Positions 25,200 to 35,852 of a DNA stretch of 64,000 nt are shown here, piece by piece. Source of the DNA: Thuidium tamariscinum (taxonomy: Eukaryota; Streptophyta; Bryopsida; Hypnales; Thuidiaceae). Position 1 is the stretch's first letter. Each line of letters begins with the position of its first letter. The stretch is from positions 17,174,001 through 17,238,000 of the forward strand of contig OX344751.2 in NCBI GenBank assembly GCA_947034885.2, given 5' to 3'. Made by a program: the position numbers and the translations under genes. Below the pieces are notes generated by a model. The model worked only from the letters and a program-made list of their open reading frames with translations. It did no database searches and was not told the DNA's origin.

Positions 25200-25735
25200 G
25201 CAGAACAAGGGTAGCAGAAATTGATTGAAGCATTTGGAGTTTTTGAGGAAGAATCTCGACAAAGAAATCGAAGAATCTCAGCCATTCCTCAGCAAGCTAG
25301 AATACCATCGAAGAATTGCATGAATTGCGCACTATAGTTGCTTCATCACATCGCCCATCATTCTCTTCGGCTTGCGGTCCGCAGAACGGGAACTGCAGCA
25401 ATAGAATTAAGCATCTAGAGTTTTTGTGGAAGAATTTCGACTGAGGAATCGGAGAACCTACAATTTCAAGAGCATAAATTGATTTATCGAAGAATTGCAT
25501 GAAATGCTTCATCTGCTTCCTCACATCGCCCATCATCCTCATCGACTGGCGATCCGCAGAACATCAACTGCAGAAATAGATTGAAGCATCTGGAGCTCTT
25601 GCGGAAGAACTTCGACTAAGAAATCGAAGAACCGCGCCCATCTCTCTAGCAAGCGAGAATGCCATCCAAGAATTGCATAAATTGGCTCATCTGCCTCATC
25701 ACATCGCCCATCATCCTCTTCGGCTGGCGTTCCGC
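25200..25735 (+). repeat. three ~180-bp tandem units ending in a gene start
   Basis: Units run 25200-25380, 25381-25555 and 25556-25735. Each opens with GCAGAAC, passes through GAAGCATCTGGAG-like and GAAATCGAAGAA-like words, then CAAGAATTGCAT and TCACATCGCCCATCATCCTC, and ends at CCGC. The third unit carries the ATG (25659) of the downstream hydrolase and its first ~26 codons. The equivalent place in unit 1 reads AATACCATCG, without an ATG. Confidence 0.85.
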
Positions 25736-26705
25736 TACACCTTCACCATCATCACCCTCGGAACATCATTTTCTTCCGAGAATACTCAACACATACCCAG
25801 TCTTCAACTCCATCTTGATTCCCACTCGCCACTACGACGCCAGCCGCTACACCGATTACGTCTCCCAAATCCCTCCATCCCCGGTGGCCATCCTCTTCCT
25901 CGCACACGGATGTGGCCGCAGCGCACGCAGTTTCTGGGACCCTCATTCTGGCTGTCCGGAGTGTTTAGGGTTACCCGAAGAGCGCGCCCTCGTGATCTCC
26001 GCCCTCCAACGACGGTTTGCCGTGATCGCGATCTCCAGCACCACTGTTTGCTGGAGTCTGAAGGACGACTTCACAAATGTGGGCGACATTTTGAAGGAAT
26101 GGATTGAGAGGCGAGGGTTAGATAAATTACCGGTTGTGGCATTGGGATCTTCGACAGGGGGATGGTTTGTTTCGCAGTTTGCGATGCACTTTCGGTTTGA
26201 TGCGATCGTGCTTGTGGTTGCGGAGGCCAGGTTTAAGGGGCATAATTTGATAAATTCAACGGTACGGTACCCTCCCGTGATGTTTGTGCATATGGTGAAG
26301 GATTGGGCCCGTGCCAAGCAAATTAGGGTTGACATGGCGGCGATGACTGCGAGTGGCGTTCCTGTGACGGAGTATTTGGTGCAGGAGGCGCCTGTGTTAC
26401 CGGATTTCTTCGCGAGGCACATTCCTTATATTGGGAATGTGGTGTCTGGGCTAATGGTGGCGGCGCTGAATGGGAGCTTGACGCAGGAAAGATTGTTGAA
26501 GAATGATGCGAGGTGGTTTGATTGGAGTAAAGCTCTGGAGGAGATGGATCTACTTCCGAACCAACTGAGAGCTCACGTAGAACAGGAGCTAAACGTCGCC
26601 TTTGCCTTTCATGAATTCTCGAGCATTGCGGCGCCGGAGATTTTTCAGTGGTTTGAGTATCATATTCAGGCGAAGAAAATGGAGGATCCCGCTTCGTCGT
26701 CGTAA
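25659..26705 (+). CDS. intronless alpha/beta-hydrolase fold protein
   Basis: A single exon encodes 348 residues. The alpha/beta-hydrolase fold is shown by ILFLAHGCGRSARSFWDP (an HG oxyanion-hole segment around His83-Gly84) and by the nucleophile elbow GSSTGG (163-168, Ser165 as the likely nucleophile) after a hydrophobic strand. A hydrophobic N-terminus (about residues 8-22) could be a signal peptide or membrane anchor, so the protein may be secreted or membrane-bound; this is inferred. The substrate cannot be predicted. No intron is needed, and the stop TAA at 26703 lies about 250 bp from the convergent lipase stop. The first ~26 residues lie within the third copy of a tandem repeat that also forms the upstream region. 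The next in-frame methionine is far inside the fold, so I keep the ATG at 25659. Confidence 0.75.
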   Translation: MPSKNCINWLICLITSPIILFGWRSATPSPSSPSEHHFLPRILNTYPVFNSILIPTRHYDASRYTDYVSQIPPSPVAILFLAHGCGRSARSFWDPHSGCPECLGLPEERALVISALQRRFAVIAISSTTVCWSLKDDFTNVGDILKEWIERRGLDKLPVVALGSSTGGWFVSQFAMHFRFDAIVLVVAEARFKGHNLINSTVRYPPVMFVHMVKDWARAKQIRVDMAAMTASGVPVTEYLVQEAPVLPDFFARHIPYIGNVVSGLMVAALNGSLTQERLLKNDARWFDWSKALEEMDLLPNQLRAHVEQELNVAFAFHEFSSIAAPEIFQWFEYHIQAKKMEDPASSS

Positions 26706-26955
26706 CGTGGAGATGCACTCTTGTATATATTAAGTGCTTTTCATACCAATGGATTACAACAAAACAATCCTGTGCTACAATCGCAGGAGTTGCTGCCCAG
26801 GGATTTGAAAGATCGATCCAAATCCGACGTTCAAGTGTTGTTAAGGAGATGCTTCATAAATTGCGAGAGATACAAAAACTTTAAAGATATCCTGTTTACA
26901 GAGATTGGCGTTGCAAGAGCTAGAGGATGCTGGCTTGGACAGTTGGATGCGAGAG

Positions 26956-29900
26956 TCATGAGCGCCTGAAACATTTAGAGTACAATCGGTACACAAAACC
27001 TTGGACTTTCTCTTCCCATTCATGCAGCTTTTGATCGATCCCGTGAATCTCCTCAGTGAGCTTCGCCACGAGTGGAGCTGGTCCGAGGCGCACGGCATTC
27101 ACATAGTTCACAGGGCTGTGACCCCCAACGCCGGGAACGAAGAGCGCCATCACTCTCGAGAAAAGAGATGGCCACGACTCGGCAAACTCCGGGTCCATGG
27201 GACGGCAGGCGTTGTAAAGTTCCCCAAGCGCCGTTAAGTGAACTATTAGCGCATCGGAGAGGTAGAAGAAGTTCTTCCGAGGCGTCTCTTCCAAACACTG
27301 CAACAACATTTTTAGGTCAGCATCAGGAGCGTGCACCCGAATGAACACAATTTGTTTATGGAGAACTGGATTTAGCATTAAAATGACATCACATAGTCTT
27401 CAAAACCGTCACACAAGTGTTTTCAAGAGTACCCAATTGGAATTGAAGCATTTCCTGCGTCGTGGATGTCAATAGTAGGTTCCGAATGATTTCAACTTTG
27501 AAAATTCAGAACCTTTTACTTGAGTATCAGAAAATGGCGAAACGAGTAAACTAGATTTCACTTTAAAATGAATTCGATGACTTCATAGAACTGAACAAAT
27601 TCTCGTCTGCCCTCCAAGATGTCTGGCATGCGCAGGACCAGAAGAGTGTAAATGCTGGATGAACTTACACTATGTCGAAGAGTTTAACATGCACGCAATT
27701 CCAGGTTGTTATCCAAAGCAAGAGTGAACGCACCTTTGATTTGTAGCGACTGTTGTAGTAGAAACAATAGCCGAAGTGCTTGAATTCGAAGATCTGATCA
27801 TCGAAGGGGATGCGCGGCACCAAGTCGTTGCAGTAGACCACCCGAAAGTATTTCTCCTTGAGCTTCGCTTCCATGAAGTTTTTGAGTGCCTTATCGCCAA
27901 TTCGTGGCTGGCCAAATGTGTACACGGCAGCGAGCTTCTCCGTAATGGTTGTGTCTTCGTTGTAGTGCAACATTCCCGCGTAGAGAGCTGCCAATGCGCC
28001 TCCGAGGCTGTGACCTGTGATGTAAACTTTCGCACCGGGGTGCTTACGCAGGAGTTCTCTCACTCTCATGGTGACATCGTCGTACGCAAGAGGCTTGTCC
28101 GAGTCGTTTATCACGTCTTCTGGAAGACCAGAACTCGATGTGCCTTGTTGCTGGGGAGGCAACAGCAGCATGTTATTCCACTGGATTTTTGGGGCAAAAT
28201 GGGAGCTATTGTAAGGTCTCCATTCGCCTTACAGTAAGGGACAGGTTCCATTCGCCATGAAGGTGAACTTCAAACCTTTTCCTACAGCAGTCTAAAATTT
28301 GCACCATCTAACATATTGCACATTGATTTTGAGTGTTAAGCTACAAACCAATGGCGAAAATATAAATGTCAACGACTTAAGTATTTTTGCAAGTAGCACA
28401 ATTCAAAGCTCACATGTATGCTAAATGGAGCTTCTTATGTGGTATATGATTAATGGGTCCTCTACCATGTAAAGTCTCCATTCGCCATACAAAAGGGAGA
28501 GGTTCCATCCACCATTCAGGTGAACTTTGAACCTTTCATTACAACAGTCCAGAAACTTGCACCATCTAAAATTTTGCATATTTATTTTATGTTAAGGTAC
28601 AAAACAATTGCAAGAAACAAATGTCAATATTTTCACGAGTATTTTCACAATTAGCACAATTCAAAGTTCACATGGATGATGAATGGATTTTCTAATGTAC
28701 AGTACTGTATGGTTAATGGAGCCTTTACCTTATATATTACGGAGTACATGTCAAGGAAATTAACTGGCTTGAGAATTTGCAAGGGATGCTAGCTGGTGAG
28801 CTTACCCGTGTGTGGTCAACTTTGGCATTGCGTTTGTTCTGCAAGTGTTGGAGGGATTGTACGCTGTTGCGGTTAGCGAGACCGAGCGCTTCCAGGAAGC
28901 CCACATGGACGTTCCCTATGCCTTCCAAGTGGTACCAAGAGAAATCGACGTCGGTGCTCCAGTCCATGGCGTTGAAAGGCTCCGTGCCGCGCCAGGCGAC
29001 CACGATGGCGTTCGCATCTTGTGGTTTGTCGGTAAACAAAAACACTTGCGTGTTGTTTTGGTTCAGAAACTCGTTCCAGCAGTTAAAGAAGCCCTCGAAA
29101 TGCATCTGCAGATCGAATTCTCCATACCAGTAAGTGATAACATATCACGGCTTCAAAACAAATATCCTATTTGTTATCAAATTCCCCGTTAATCCCCTTG
29201 TGTGTAGTTAGAAAGTCAGTTTACTTCCAGCTTGACAACAAGCTAGGTAGTTGGCACTTCTTCATTGATGGAGGTGGTGTTAGTACTTCAGACCAACAGT
29301 CTGGGCACTATCAGCTTACTTGACCAGTTTTAGTAATTTTAAGTAGTTGCCATCTGAAATTAACTATATCAATCTGAAATGGGTGGAAGGGGGAGCGATC
29401 AGACTCAATCAGTCTCACGATTTAATCATAAAAGTGTATAGGGAATTTGGTGCATTGGAACTCCATTTGCTGACACTACTTTGGCAGGTAGGGGCTCCTC
29501 TTCACTAATTTGAGTTGGCAAAAACTGCAATTTAGTTAGTGCTGAAGGGCCCAGGTTATGTCAGTGAACTATCCCCTGTGAAAAGAGGGGCAGACAAGCT
29601 AGGATTACACTCACATTCCAGTCCTTCGTAACAACTTCCTCGATGACGGCTGCGTTTTCATACGCAAGCTTGGACGCCATAACCAAGACATCCGCAGTGG
29701 ACCTCGCACCTGCCTCGTTCCCCGGAAAGATTGTGCTGGTAGCGGCTTCGCTACTTGGAGTTCCCGCAGCGGATTTGTCCACCCAAAGCTTCGTTCTCGG
29801 ATCCATCTGGGAAATAAGCGAGTGGTACTTTGCACTGTCCTTTCTGGGAACCACGATCTCAAACGTGAGCAGCCTCTTCGTCACCTGCCAGAGACTCCCC

Positions 29901-30226
29901 CCGTTGGCGTTCCAAACGTTGCCCGGAAGCTCCACGCACGTCCCGATGAAGGCGAGCAATGGTCGAATCAGCCACAGCACGTCGAGGAAGCCCTGAGACA
30001 CGATGTAGCGCCATTTCATCTCGTATGATTTGGATTTCATGGTGGGTGACGTTCGCACTTGACCTCGTCCGTGGTGGCCCCATGTCTTGAAAAAATCGGA
30101 AATGCGGTCGGGGCGCTTGAGGAGAATGTAATTCTCCGTTCTGAATGCATCTCCCTCAGAAGAACTCTTGGTGATCCTGTTTTGGCCGTTACTTTTCTTG
30201 TGTGCATCACCAGAATCGGAGCTCAT
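26956..30226 (-). CDS. class 3 triacylglycerol lipase, OBL (oil-body lipase) type
   Basis: Class 3 lipases hydrolyse acylglycerols with a Ser-Asp-His triad; the plant OBL group acts at lipid droplets. Four exons join in phase 0 throughout: 30226-29615, 29105-28806, 28150-27734 and 27297-26956, giving 556 residues. The lipase core shows VVAWRGTEPFNAMDW (oxyanion region), the nucleophile elbow YITGHSLGGALAALYAG with Ser352, TFGQPRIGD, and the acid residue Asp413 in YCNDLVPRIPFDD. HLEGIGNVHVGFLEALGLANR and NYVNAVRLGP match the plant OBL-like clade. The N-terminal ~100 residues include a hydrophobic stretch (LWLIRPLLAFIGTCVELPG) that could insert in a droplet or membrane. The first ATG is at 30226; the upstream GTG is not a plausible start. 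Intron 2 (28805-28151) holds a ~260-bp direct duplication. The gene converges on the hydrolase, with the two stops ~250 bp apart. Orthology to a named OBL gene is inferred. Confidence 0.88.
28211..28735 (-). repeat. ~260-bp tandem duplication inside lipase intron 2
   Basis: Unit 1 (28211-28468) and unit 2 (28469-28735) align through GTAAGGTCTCCATTCGCC versus GTAAAGTCTCCATTCGCC, GGTGAACTTCAAACC versus GGTGAACTTTGAACC, CTTGCACCATCTAA-like words and TAGCACAATTCAAAG. Divergence is moderate. The units lie wholly within the intron and do not touch either splice site. Confidence 0.8.
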
Positions 30227-32267
30227 TTTGCTCACACACCGACTCTCTCACTGCCGCTTCTAAAATCTGTTTGCTGCAAGCTCAAAACTCTCCCTAAACG
30301 TTAATCGATGATACAGGGATGAGGAACTTGAAAATGAGAGCTGCGCATGACAAGATCTGGATCGAGCAATCGCCTGCAAGTTGAGGTAAAGATTCTAACG
30401 TACTAGCTACCGAGAGAGAAAGTCGAGATCTTGTAACTTTCTGCTGTGAGCACTTGAATCCTTCGTGTTGCTAGATGTAGTAATCTATACCGATATCTGA
30501 GACTTCACAACTCCTGGATTGTTGTCTTCGAATTCCATCGAATGGTCGCACTGCTTAGGTAAAGCGTGATGGAAGCCAGAAGGGGAAATGACAATCTTAT
30601 ATTCCCTGCTCTGAAAGGGTTGAGCAAAGTGCTCACTAGTATGATATGAGAGAAGTTTCAACGTGCTTGTAACCTATTGGGCATCTATATACGGGATTCC
30701 TACAATTGTCTAGTGCCAACTCGGTATTAAAGGAGTTTTAGAATGTATCCAACCCGGGGCAGCTGAGCCTCCGTCGTTGCAAATATAGCAAATTATTGTC
30801 TGGAGCGCGCTTAAAAATGCGTAAAGTTTCTGAGTTCTGAACTCCACTGACCCCGCCTTTTAATCAATGCACTGCTCTGACTCATGATGTTCGAGTATAA
30901 AAAGGTTCTGAACAGAAACCATTGTTACAGCCAGTCTGCCAGTGAGTTTGTGAAAGACATAGAATTCTTATCGAGTTTCTATTTCAAAGGTAAAGAAGGA
31001 AACAGGTAGTGTCGGAAAGATAGTTTATCTGGACGGTCCACAGTCCATACATCTGCGCTGTGCCAGTGGCTACGAGTCGCATGCAGTAGTAATGGACAGC
31101 TTTAATTTCAGTGTGTGTAATCACGCACTCAAGCGTCTGCTGAACTGTTTCTGGTGCGTCTTTATATATACTTGGGCACTACCCACTGGTAGTACAAAAA
31201 CTGTTTTATATTCCATTAAAGCACAAGGACTAAGTTAACTCCTCCACAGATTGGTTCACTGCAGTCTTGTGGAGTTAGGTCTGATTGGCCCCGCATTTCA
31301 TTTTCTCGTAGATGTCTGAGCCTGTGAGATCGTATCTGTGACAGACTTTTCAACAGAACACATCACATGAGGGCTCATTCGCAATAACGATACCAAGTAA
31401 TTTGTGAATTCACTCTCAAGGGTTTCAGCAGTAGATGTCAAGATAAGAGAATGGCTTACTAGATTGAATCCTACAGTAAAGATTGCAGCAACTGATGTTA
31501 ATTATAGTAGGCATGTTAATCACCGCAAAGACGGACTTTGAAGCTTAGTTCCTTTCGAACAAATTCCTCATCAGGTTTCCTTGAAATTTGGTGCACTGAA
31601 TCGATCCTTGTTGAGTACAGACCCAGGGAATAATCAAATCAAAGCTATCAAATCATATTAATTCAACGCAATTGTAACTCTTATCAAGAACGGCTTGATT
31701 TTTATAAAAAAATTCCAATAGCCCTTCACTGCACGCACTGCACAGCGTGTTTTGGCTGCCCAAATGCTGTTCATTTCGCACAGACGTGAATGATTCGTCC
31801 ACGTTCTGGAGACGCTCCCACAGTGTCTGGTTCTACACAATTTTTGGCAAATGGCACGTCCGCCTTCCTTCCTTGCCAAATTGAAAATAGAATCACTCAG
31901 TCTGGCAACGAAATTCCGTTTCATTTGTTTCCCAAAAAACAGAAAGAAAATCACAGCTGACAGTGGCACCAATCTAATATTGACCAACTATATACGGAAC
32001 ATTGGTACTATAATTGACTGAAGGTGATTTCACTGCAAATGGTACTCTCGTGAGGAACGTGAGCCTCGTAATTAGAACTGTGGAAGCAGCTGTCTTTCGG
32101 TATATGGCTGTGGTACCACGAGAGTTTCATGGCTGCGGAGTCGTGTGTTTCGTGGTGATTCAAGACTTCCGGCTCAGTGAGTGCTGTACGTTCAGTATCA
32201 GCCTGATTTGGGAGTCCAGTCAGACGGATCGCTGATGCGGCGATCAAGAGTAACATTACGACACCTG
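30227..32267. other. lipase promoter side; possible plus-strand promoter, no gene assigned
   Basis: This stretch is less AT-rich than the repeat deserts. A strong TATA-like TATAAAAAGG lies at 30896-30905 on the plus strand, followed by a plausible leader and a donor-like AAAG|GTAAAG at 30989, and another TATATATA lies near 31154. No plus-strand coding exon could be linked to them. On the minus strand an 82-residue frame (32256-32008) starts MLLLIAASAIRLTG, and a second Cys-containing frame lies at 31987-31658; neither is recognisable. Confidence 0.35.
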
Positions 32268-32271
32268 TTTA

Positions 32272-32913
32272 GAGCAAGGCCATGGCCGGCAACGCAAAAG
32301 ACGACGCAAACTGGATAAGTCAGTGGCCAAGCCCAGCCATTTTAATTGTCCCACAGCACGTACGGTGAAGCAAAAAAAAAGTTGGGCCTGGTCACATTTG
32401 ATGATGTCTCAGTCACATGGGGAGCCATCAACAAATAGAGAGCCAATTCTGCATACAAAAGGTTGGGCTTGGCCAAATTTGATGATGGCTTAACCACATG
32501 GGGAACCATCGACAAATAGAGAGCCAATTCTGCTTACCTTTTATTTGGCTCTTTTTTCAAGTTTTGAGGCACTTTGAGATCAGAAGAAAGGTTTTCCTTG
32601 TTGGAATCTACTAGCTGGCACCTCGAATTCTTAAATAGATTGTTTCCCTGCCTAGTTGGGTGTGTTGGGATGGGGCAAATTTTTTTGGCTTGGCTTGGGC
32701 TTCCTTTATGGCTTGGCAAGTGGGCCTTGGATTGGGCCATTTGGCCCACAAGGAGATTTTTTGGGTTTACTACGTAGTGAACTCACTACCATTACCACAT
32801 TCAAAGTGGTAAAATTAGTAGTATTACCACTTCTAAAGTGGTAATGGTAGTGAGCTTACGACTTAGTAAACCCAAAATATCTCCCTGTGGTTGTGTAAGT
32901 TGTAGCCATGCTC
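32272..32913. mobile_element. Harbinger-like MITE family A, copy 2, with nested foldback
   Basis: The element begins GAGCAAGGCCATGG after TTA (32269-32271) and ends GCCATGCTC before TTA (32914-32916), giving a clean 3-bp TTA duplication as expected for PIF/Harbinger. The interior matches the copy at 22054 over several blocks. It contains a local ~70-bp direct duplication (about 32395-32465 and 32468-32540, sharing AGAGAGCCAATTCTGC). A separate foldback at 32752-32884 interrupts its right side. Confidence 0.8.
32752..32884. repeat. 133-bp foldback nested in the family A MITE
   Basis: The ends GGAGATTTTTTGGGTTTACTA and TAGTAAACCCAAAATATCTCC are inverted repeats. Pairing continues inward through CTCACTACCATTACCAC and its complement GTGGTAATGGTAGTGAG, almost to the centre. 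It splits the family A sequence, so it arrived later or grew by local inverted duplication. Confidence 0.8.
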
Positions 32914-32916
32914 TTA

Positions 32917-34141
32917 TGCAAAATTTTCTTACAATATTGGGTTATGTGTTATAATTAACCCTAAGACATCGACAAAGGATGTTTTGTGTCCTATAAATGA
33001 CAAAGAATCTTTCTTCCTAGGAGAGAGGTACAACTATTCATCCTCAATTTTAGAAGTAGAAAGGGTAGATCTTCTATAGTATTTAGACTTCCAATGAGTA
33101 TATTTGGCTTATTCAAAGTAGATGATGTTATATGGTATGAAAGTGCATAATTTCCACAACCATGAGTCCATCCTTCAAGGATTACTTTCATAGGAAAGAT
33201 TATTAGCTTCCTGTTAAAGATGCAAGAAATGTTTTTGGAAATGGTAGAAAATCTTTCCTACATTTGGATATGCCTTAAAGAAAATCAAAGATTGGAAAAT
33301 GGCATGGCTCAACTAGTTGCATCACAATCTATATACAAAATTTAGATTCTTCTCAATGCATACAATCACTACACCTAGAAAATAGACCTTTCTTCAAAAT
33401 CAATCCCTATTTGGGGAGGGAGAATGAATAAGGAGGATACTCCAAATAGTATTCATTACAACGACAAGTGCAATGTGGAGATATGATCTATTTTAAGTAG
33501 AGTGCAATTCTATTTATAGTATTTTGGAGGTGACAACCTTACAAAACATCCATTTTGAGTATACAATGTATTGCTTTAACTTCTTATTTGTGACATGTTA
33601 TGATACTCATTAGTGTCATTTCTTCATGTGCATTAAATGCATTTTGGTATCAAATGCACTTTTAGCACACAATATCTTTGAAAATTTGTAAGGTGTAAAT
33701 TTGTAAATTTGTAAATGCATTATGTGTTCAAAAATATGGAACTACTTGCATTTTGATCCATAGTCCTTCACCAATATGCAAAAATTGGTATTCATTTTCT
33801 ATAACATATTTGTTATGCTATAGAGTTACCTTATAAAATGTTGTGGGCGTTTCTTGTTTGATGGATGATAGAGAATCTTTCTTTGTAAGACCCAAGTGCA
33901 ACTATTCATTCTTAGAAATTTGTGTGAAAAGGGAAGGTCTTATACAATATGAATGTTTTTGCATTTTCTTAAATCAATGATTTACTACATAGCAACAAAA
34001 AAGATGATTTCCAAGTTCACCAACCCTTCCTATAAGGATGTAGGTGTATTTGCACTTGATGTTAGGAATGATGTTTGTAATGTGAATCTAAACCAATGGT
34101 GCTAGTATGTAAGTATGAAAGTGTGAGCATGTGAGCCTTGA

Positions 34142-34176
<35 letters not shown>

Positions 34177-34836
34177 TATGTATCATACAACCATTGAAGG
34201 TGTTTATAACATAAACACCTATAATATAGGTACTTATAGCATATTTACACTATCAACATAGAAGGATACTATAATATAGAGACTTATATCATCAATGTGT
34301 AGTCTTCTAATTTGATAGGCTCACACCTTTATGCTCACATAATAGCAACCCTTGAATTTAAACTAAGAATTGGTCTAAATTTGTTTCTAAGACCCTTAGT
34401 AGCATCACTCTGTCGCTTTAAAATGCTATATTGGTGCTTCAAATTCCAACATTCATCCACTTATTGGATGTATAGTAAGTTTTTCGTCCACAATCAAGTG
34501 ATTTCATCTAATATTTTCATTTAATATTTTAAAGTTGTTTGGCGATTTCATCCAAGTTTTTTGGCATTTTTGTAGTGTTTTTTAGCTAGATCATTTTTTT
34601 TTGGGTGCAATCTGTCACTAGAAAGCCAAAAAAAAAAGCCCCTGCTCTCAACCAAACTTGCATAGCAAAGGCCAATCACACTCTCATTCAAGGTTAAGTA
34701 ATCATTATAACCAAACTTTGAAACCTCGTAACTTATTCATAAAACATCCAAATAATGTTTTCTTCGGTGCATTGGAATCCCCTTTCACTTAACAACCCCC
34801 AAAAATGTTTACAAAGTCAAAAGTGATGAGATTGTC
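32917..34836. other. AT-rich spacer with (TA)n microsatellite
   Basis: No gene is seen. A TA run of roughly 30 bases lies at about 34145-34174. A short copy of the dispersed repeat (GGTGCATTGGAATCCCCTTTC) lies near 34770-34800, directly beside the tRNA gene. Confidence 0.5.
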
Positions 34837-34909
34837 GCTAGAAGGAGGGGTCGAACCTCCGACCTTGCGGTTAACAGCCGCACGCTCTAACCAACTGAGC
34901 TATTCCAGC
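34837..34909 (-). tRNA. trnN-GUU (nuclear): tRNA-Asn (anticodon GTT)
   Basis: On the minus strand the 73-base sequence opens GCTGGAATAGCTCAGTTGG and closes GGTTCGACCCCTCCTTCTAGC. The acceptor arm pairs GCTGGAA with TTCTAGC, the D-arm carries AGCTCAGTTGGTTAGAGC, the anticodon arm GCGGCTGTTAACCGC presents GTT, and the TPsiC arm has GGTTCGACCCC. The internal A-box and B-box promoters are intact and a TTTT run follows a short distance downstream. CCA is not encoded, as is normal for nuclear tRNA. No intron is present. Confidence 0.97.
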
Positions 34910-35149
34910 ATCGAACTCAGCTCTCGGCACAGCAGATTCCTCTTCCTTTCTCAGAGACCCTGCTTCCCGATTTCTGGCGTAGACTTTTCCGGATCACTTT
35001 ATATTACAATACGAGGTGGCGAAGCAGCAGTTGCAGAGTCGCCAGGTTGAGAAGTCTTAGTTGAGAAGGTGGGATACAATCGCATAAGTTAAGCGCATTC
35101 ATTTGTGGTTTTCAATGAGTTTCATTGCAAAGCCATTTGACATCTTGTA

Positions 35150-35852
35150 AGGTAAGAGGTCCTATGATGGACCATCTAAGGGCTGAAACAGAATTTCAGG
35201 GAGGTAAAACTTCTAGAAATATTTTTCAGTAAATTTTCTTTGAAAGGCAAGTAGAATTGACATCTAACCCAAGTCGTTTCATATTTTTTTGAGCTTCGTG
35301 GAATTGAGGTAGAACCACCTGTAACCGATCATTTAAGGTATTTTAGGCATGATCTAGTGTAGTGCAAAGCACAAAAAATATTTTCAGAGATGTAAAGATA
35401 AAAATGATGGGGATTCCAAAAACTTTGGTAATTTTATCACATGAATTGAAATTACTATAAATTTTAGAAGGCATAAAGTGTGCTTGACCAAATACCAATC
35501 TATGGAGTCTTCTAATTTTGATCATGCAAAAAACTACATTTTTACTCACTCTTTTCTACTTTCTTGCACACTACATTGGAATATGTGCCATGAACTTTTA
35601 GTCCCAACTTTAAAAATGAGAAAAAAATTCATTCTAGCCTTGGTTGGAAATACGTCCATCAAAAGGTTGACTATGGAGAACCTATTGGTTATAGGTGGTT
35701 CTACCTTAGTTATCAAATTTTGAAGTTGAAAGGGCATAGGGCTCTAAAATGGTGCCCTAGCTAAAATGTACACTGTCAGTACACTGTTGAAGGCTATGAA
35801 AAAGAAACATGTACAAGTATTGTACATTTAAGGTAGGGCACCATTTTAGAAC
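35150..35852. mobile_element. foldback cluster related to the 15.5-kb element
   Basis: The left part (from about 35150) resembles an end of the 15530-16800 foldback: GGTAAGAGG, ACATCTAACCCAAGTCGTTT and CATATTTTTTTGAGC have counterparts there. GAGGTAGAACCACCTGTAACC at 35306-35326 pairs with GGTTATAGGTGGTTCTACC near 35687-35705. A smaller, nearly perfect hairpin follows, pairing TCTAAAATGGTGCCCTAG (35743) with the complement of 35821-35852. There is no coding content. Confidence 0.65.

Noticed and set aside
32008..32256. 82-residue minus-strand frame with a signal-peptide-like start
   Set aside because: No family, no conserved cysteine pattern and no splice support. It is mentioned in the spacer entry but not called as a gene.
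34805..35050. 81-codon plus-strand open frame over the tRNA gene
   Set aside because: It is an antisense read of tRNA-Asn; the peptide comes from the tRNA body and is a classic annotation artefact.
35478..35737. Overlapping open frames in the 35-kb foldback
   Set aside because: They arise because inverted arms mirror each other's open frames; no coding signature.
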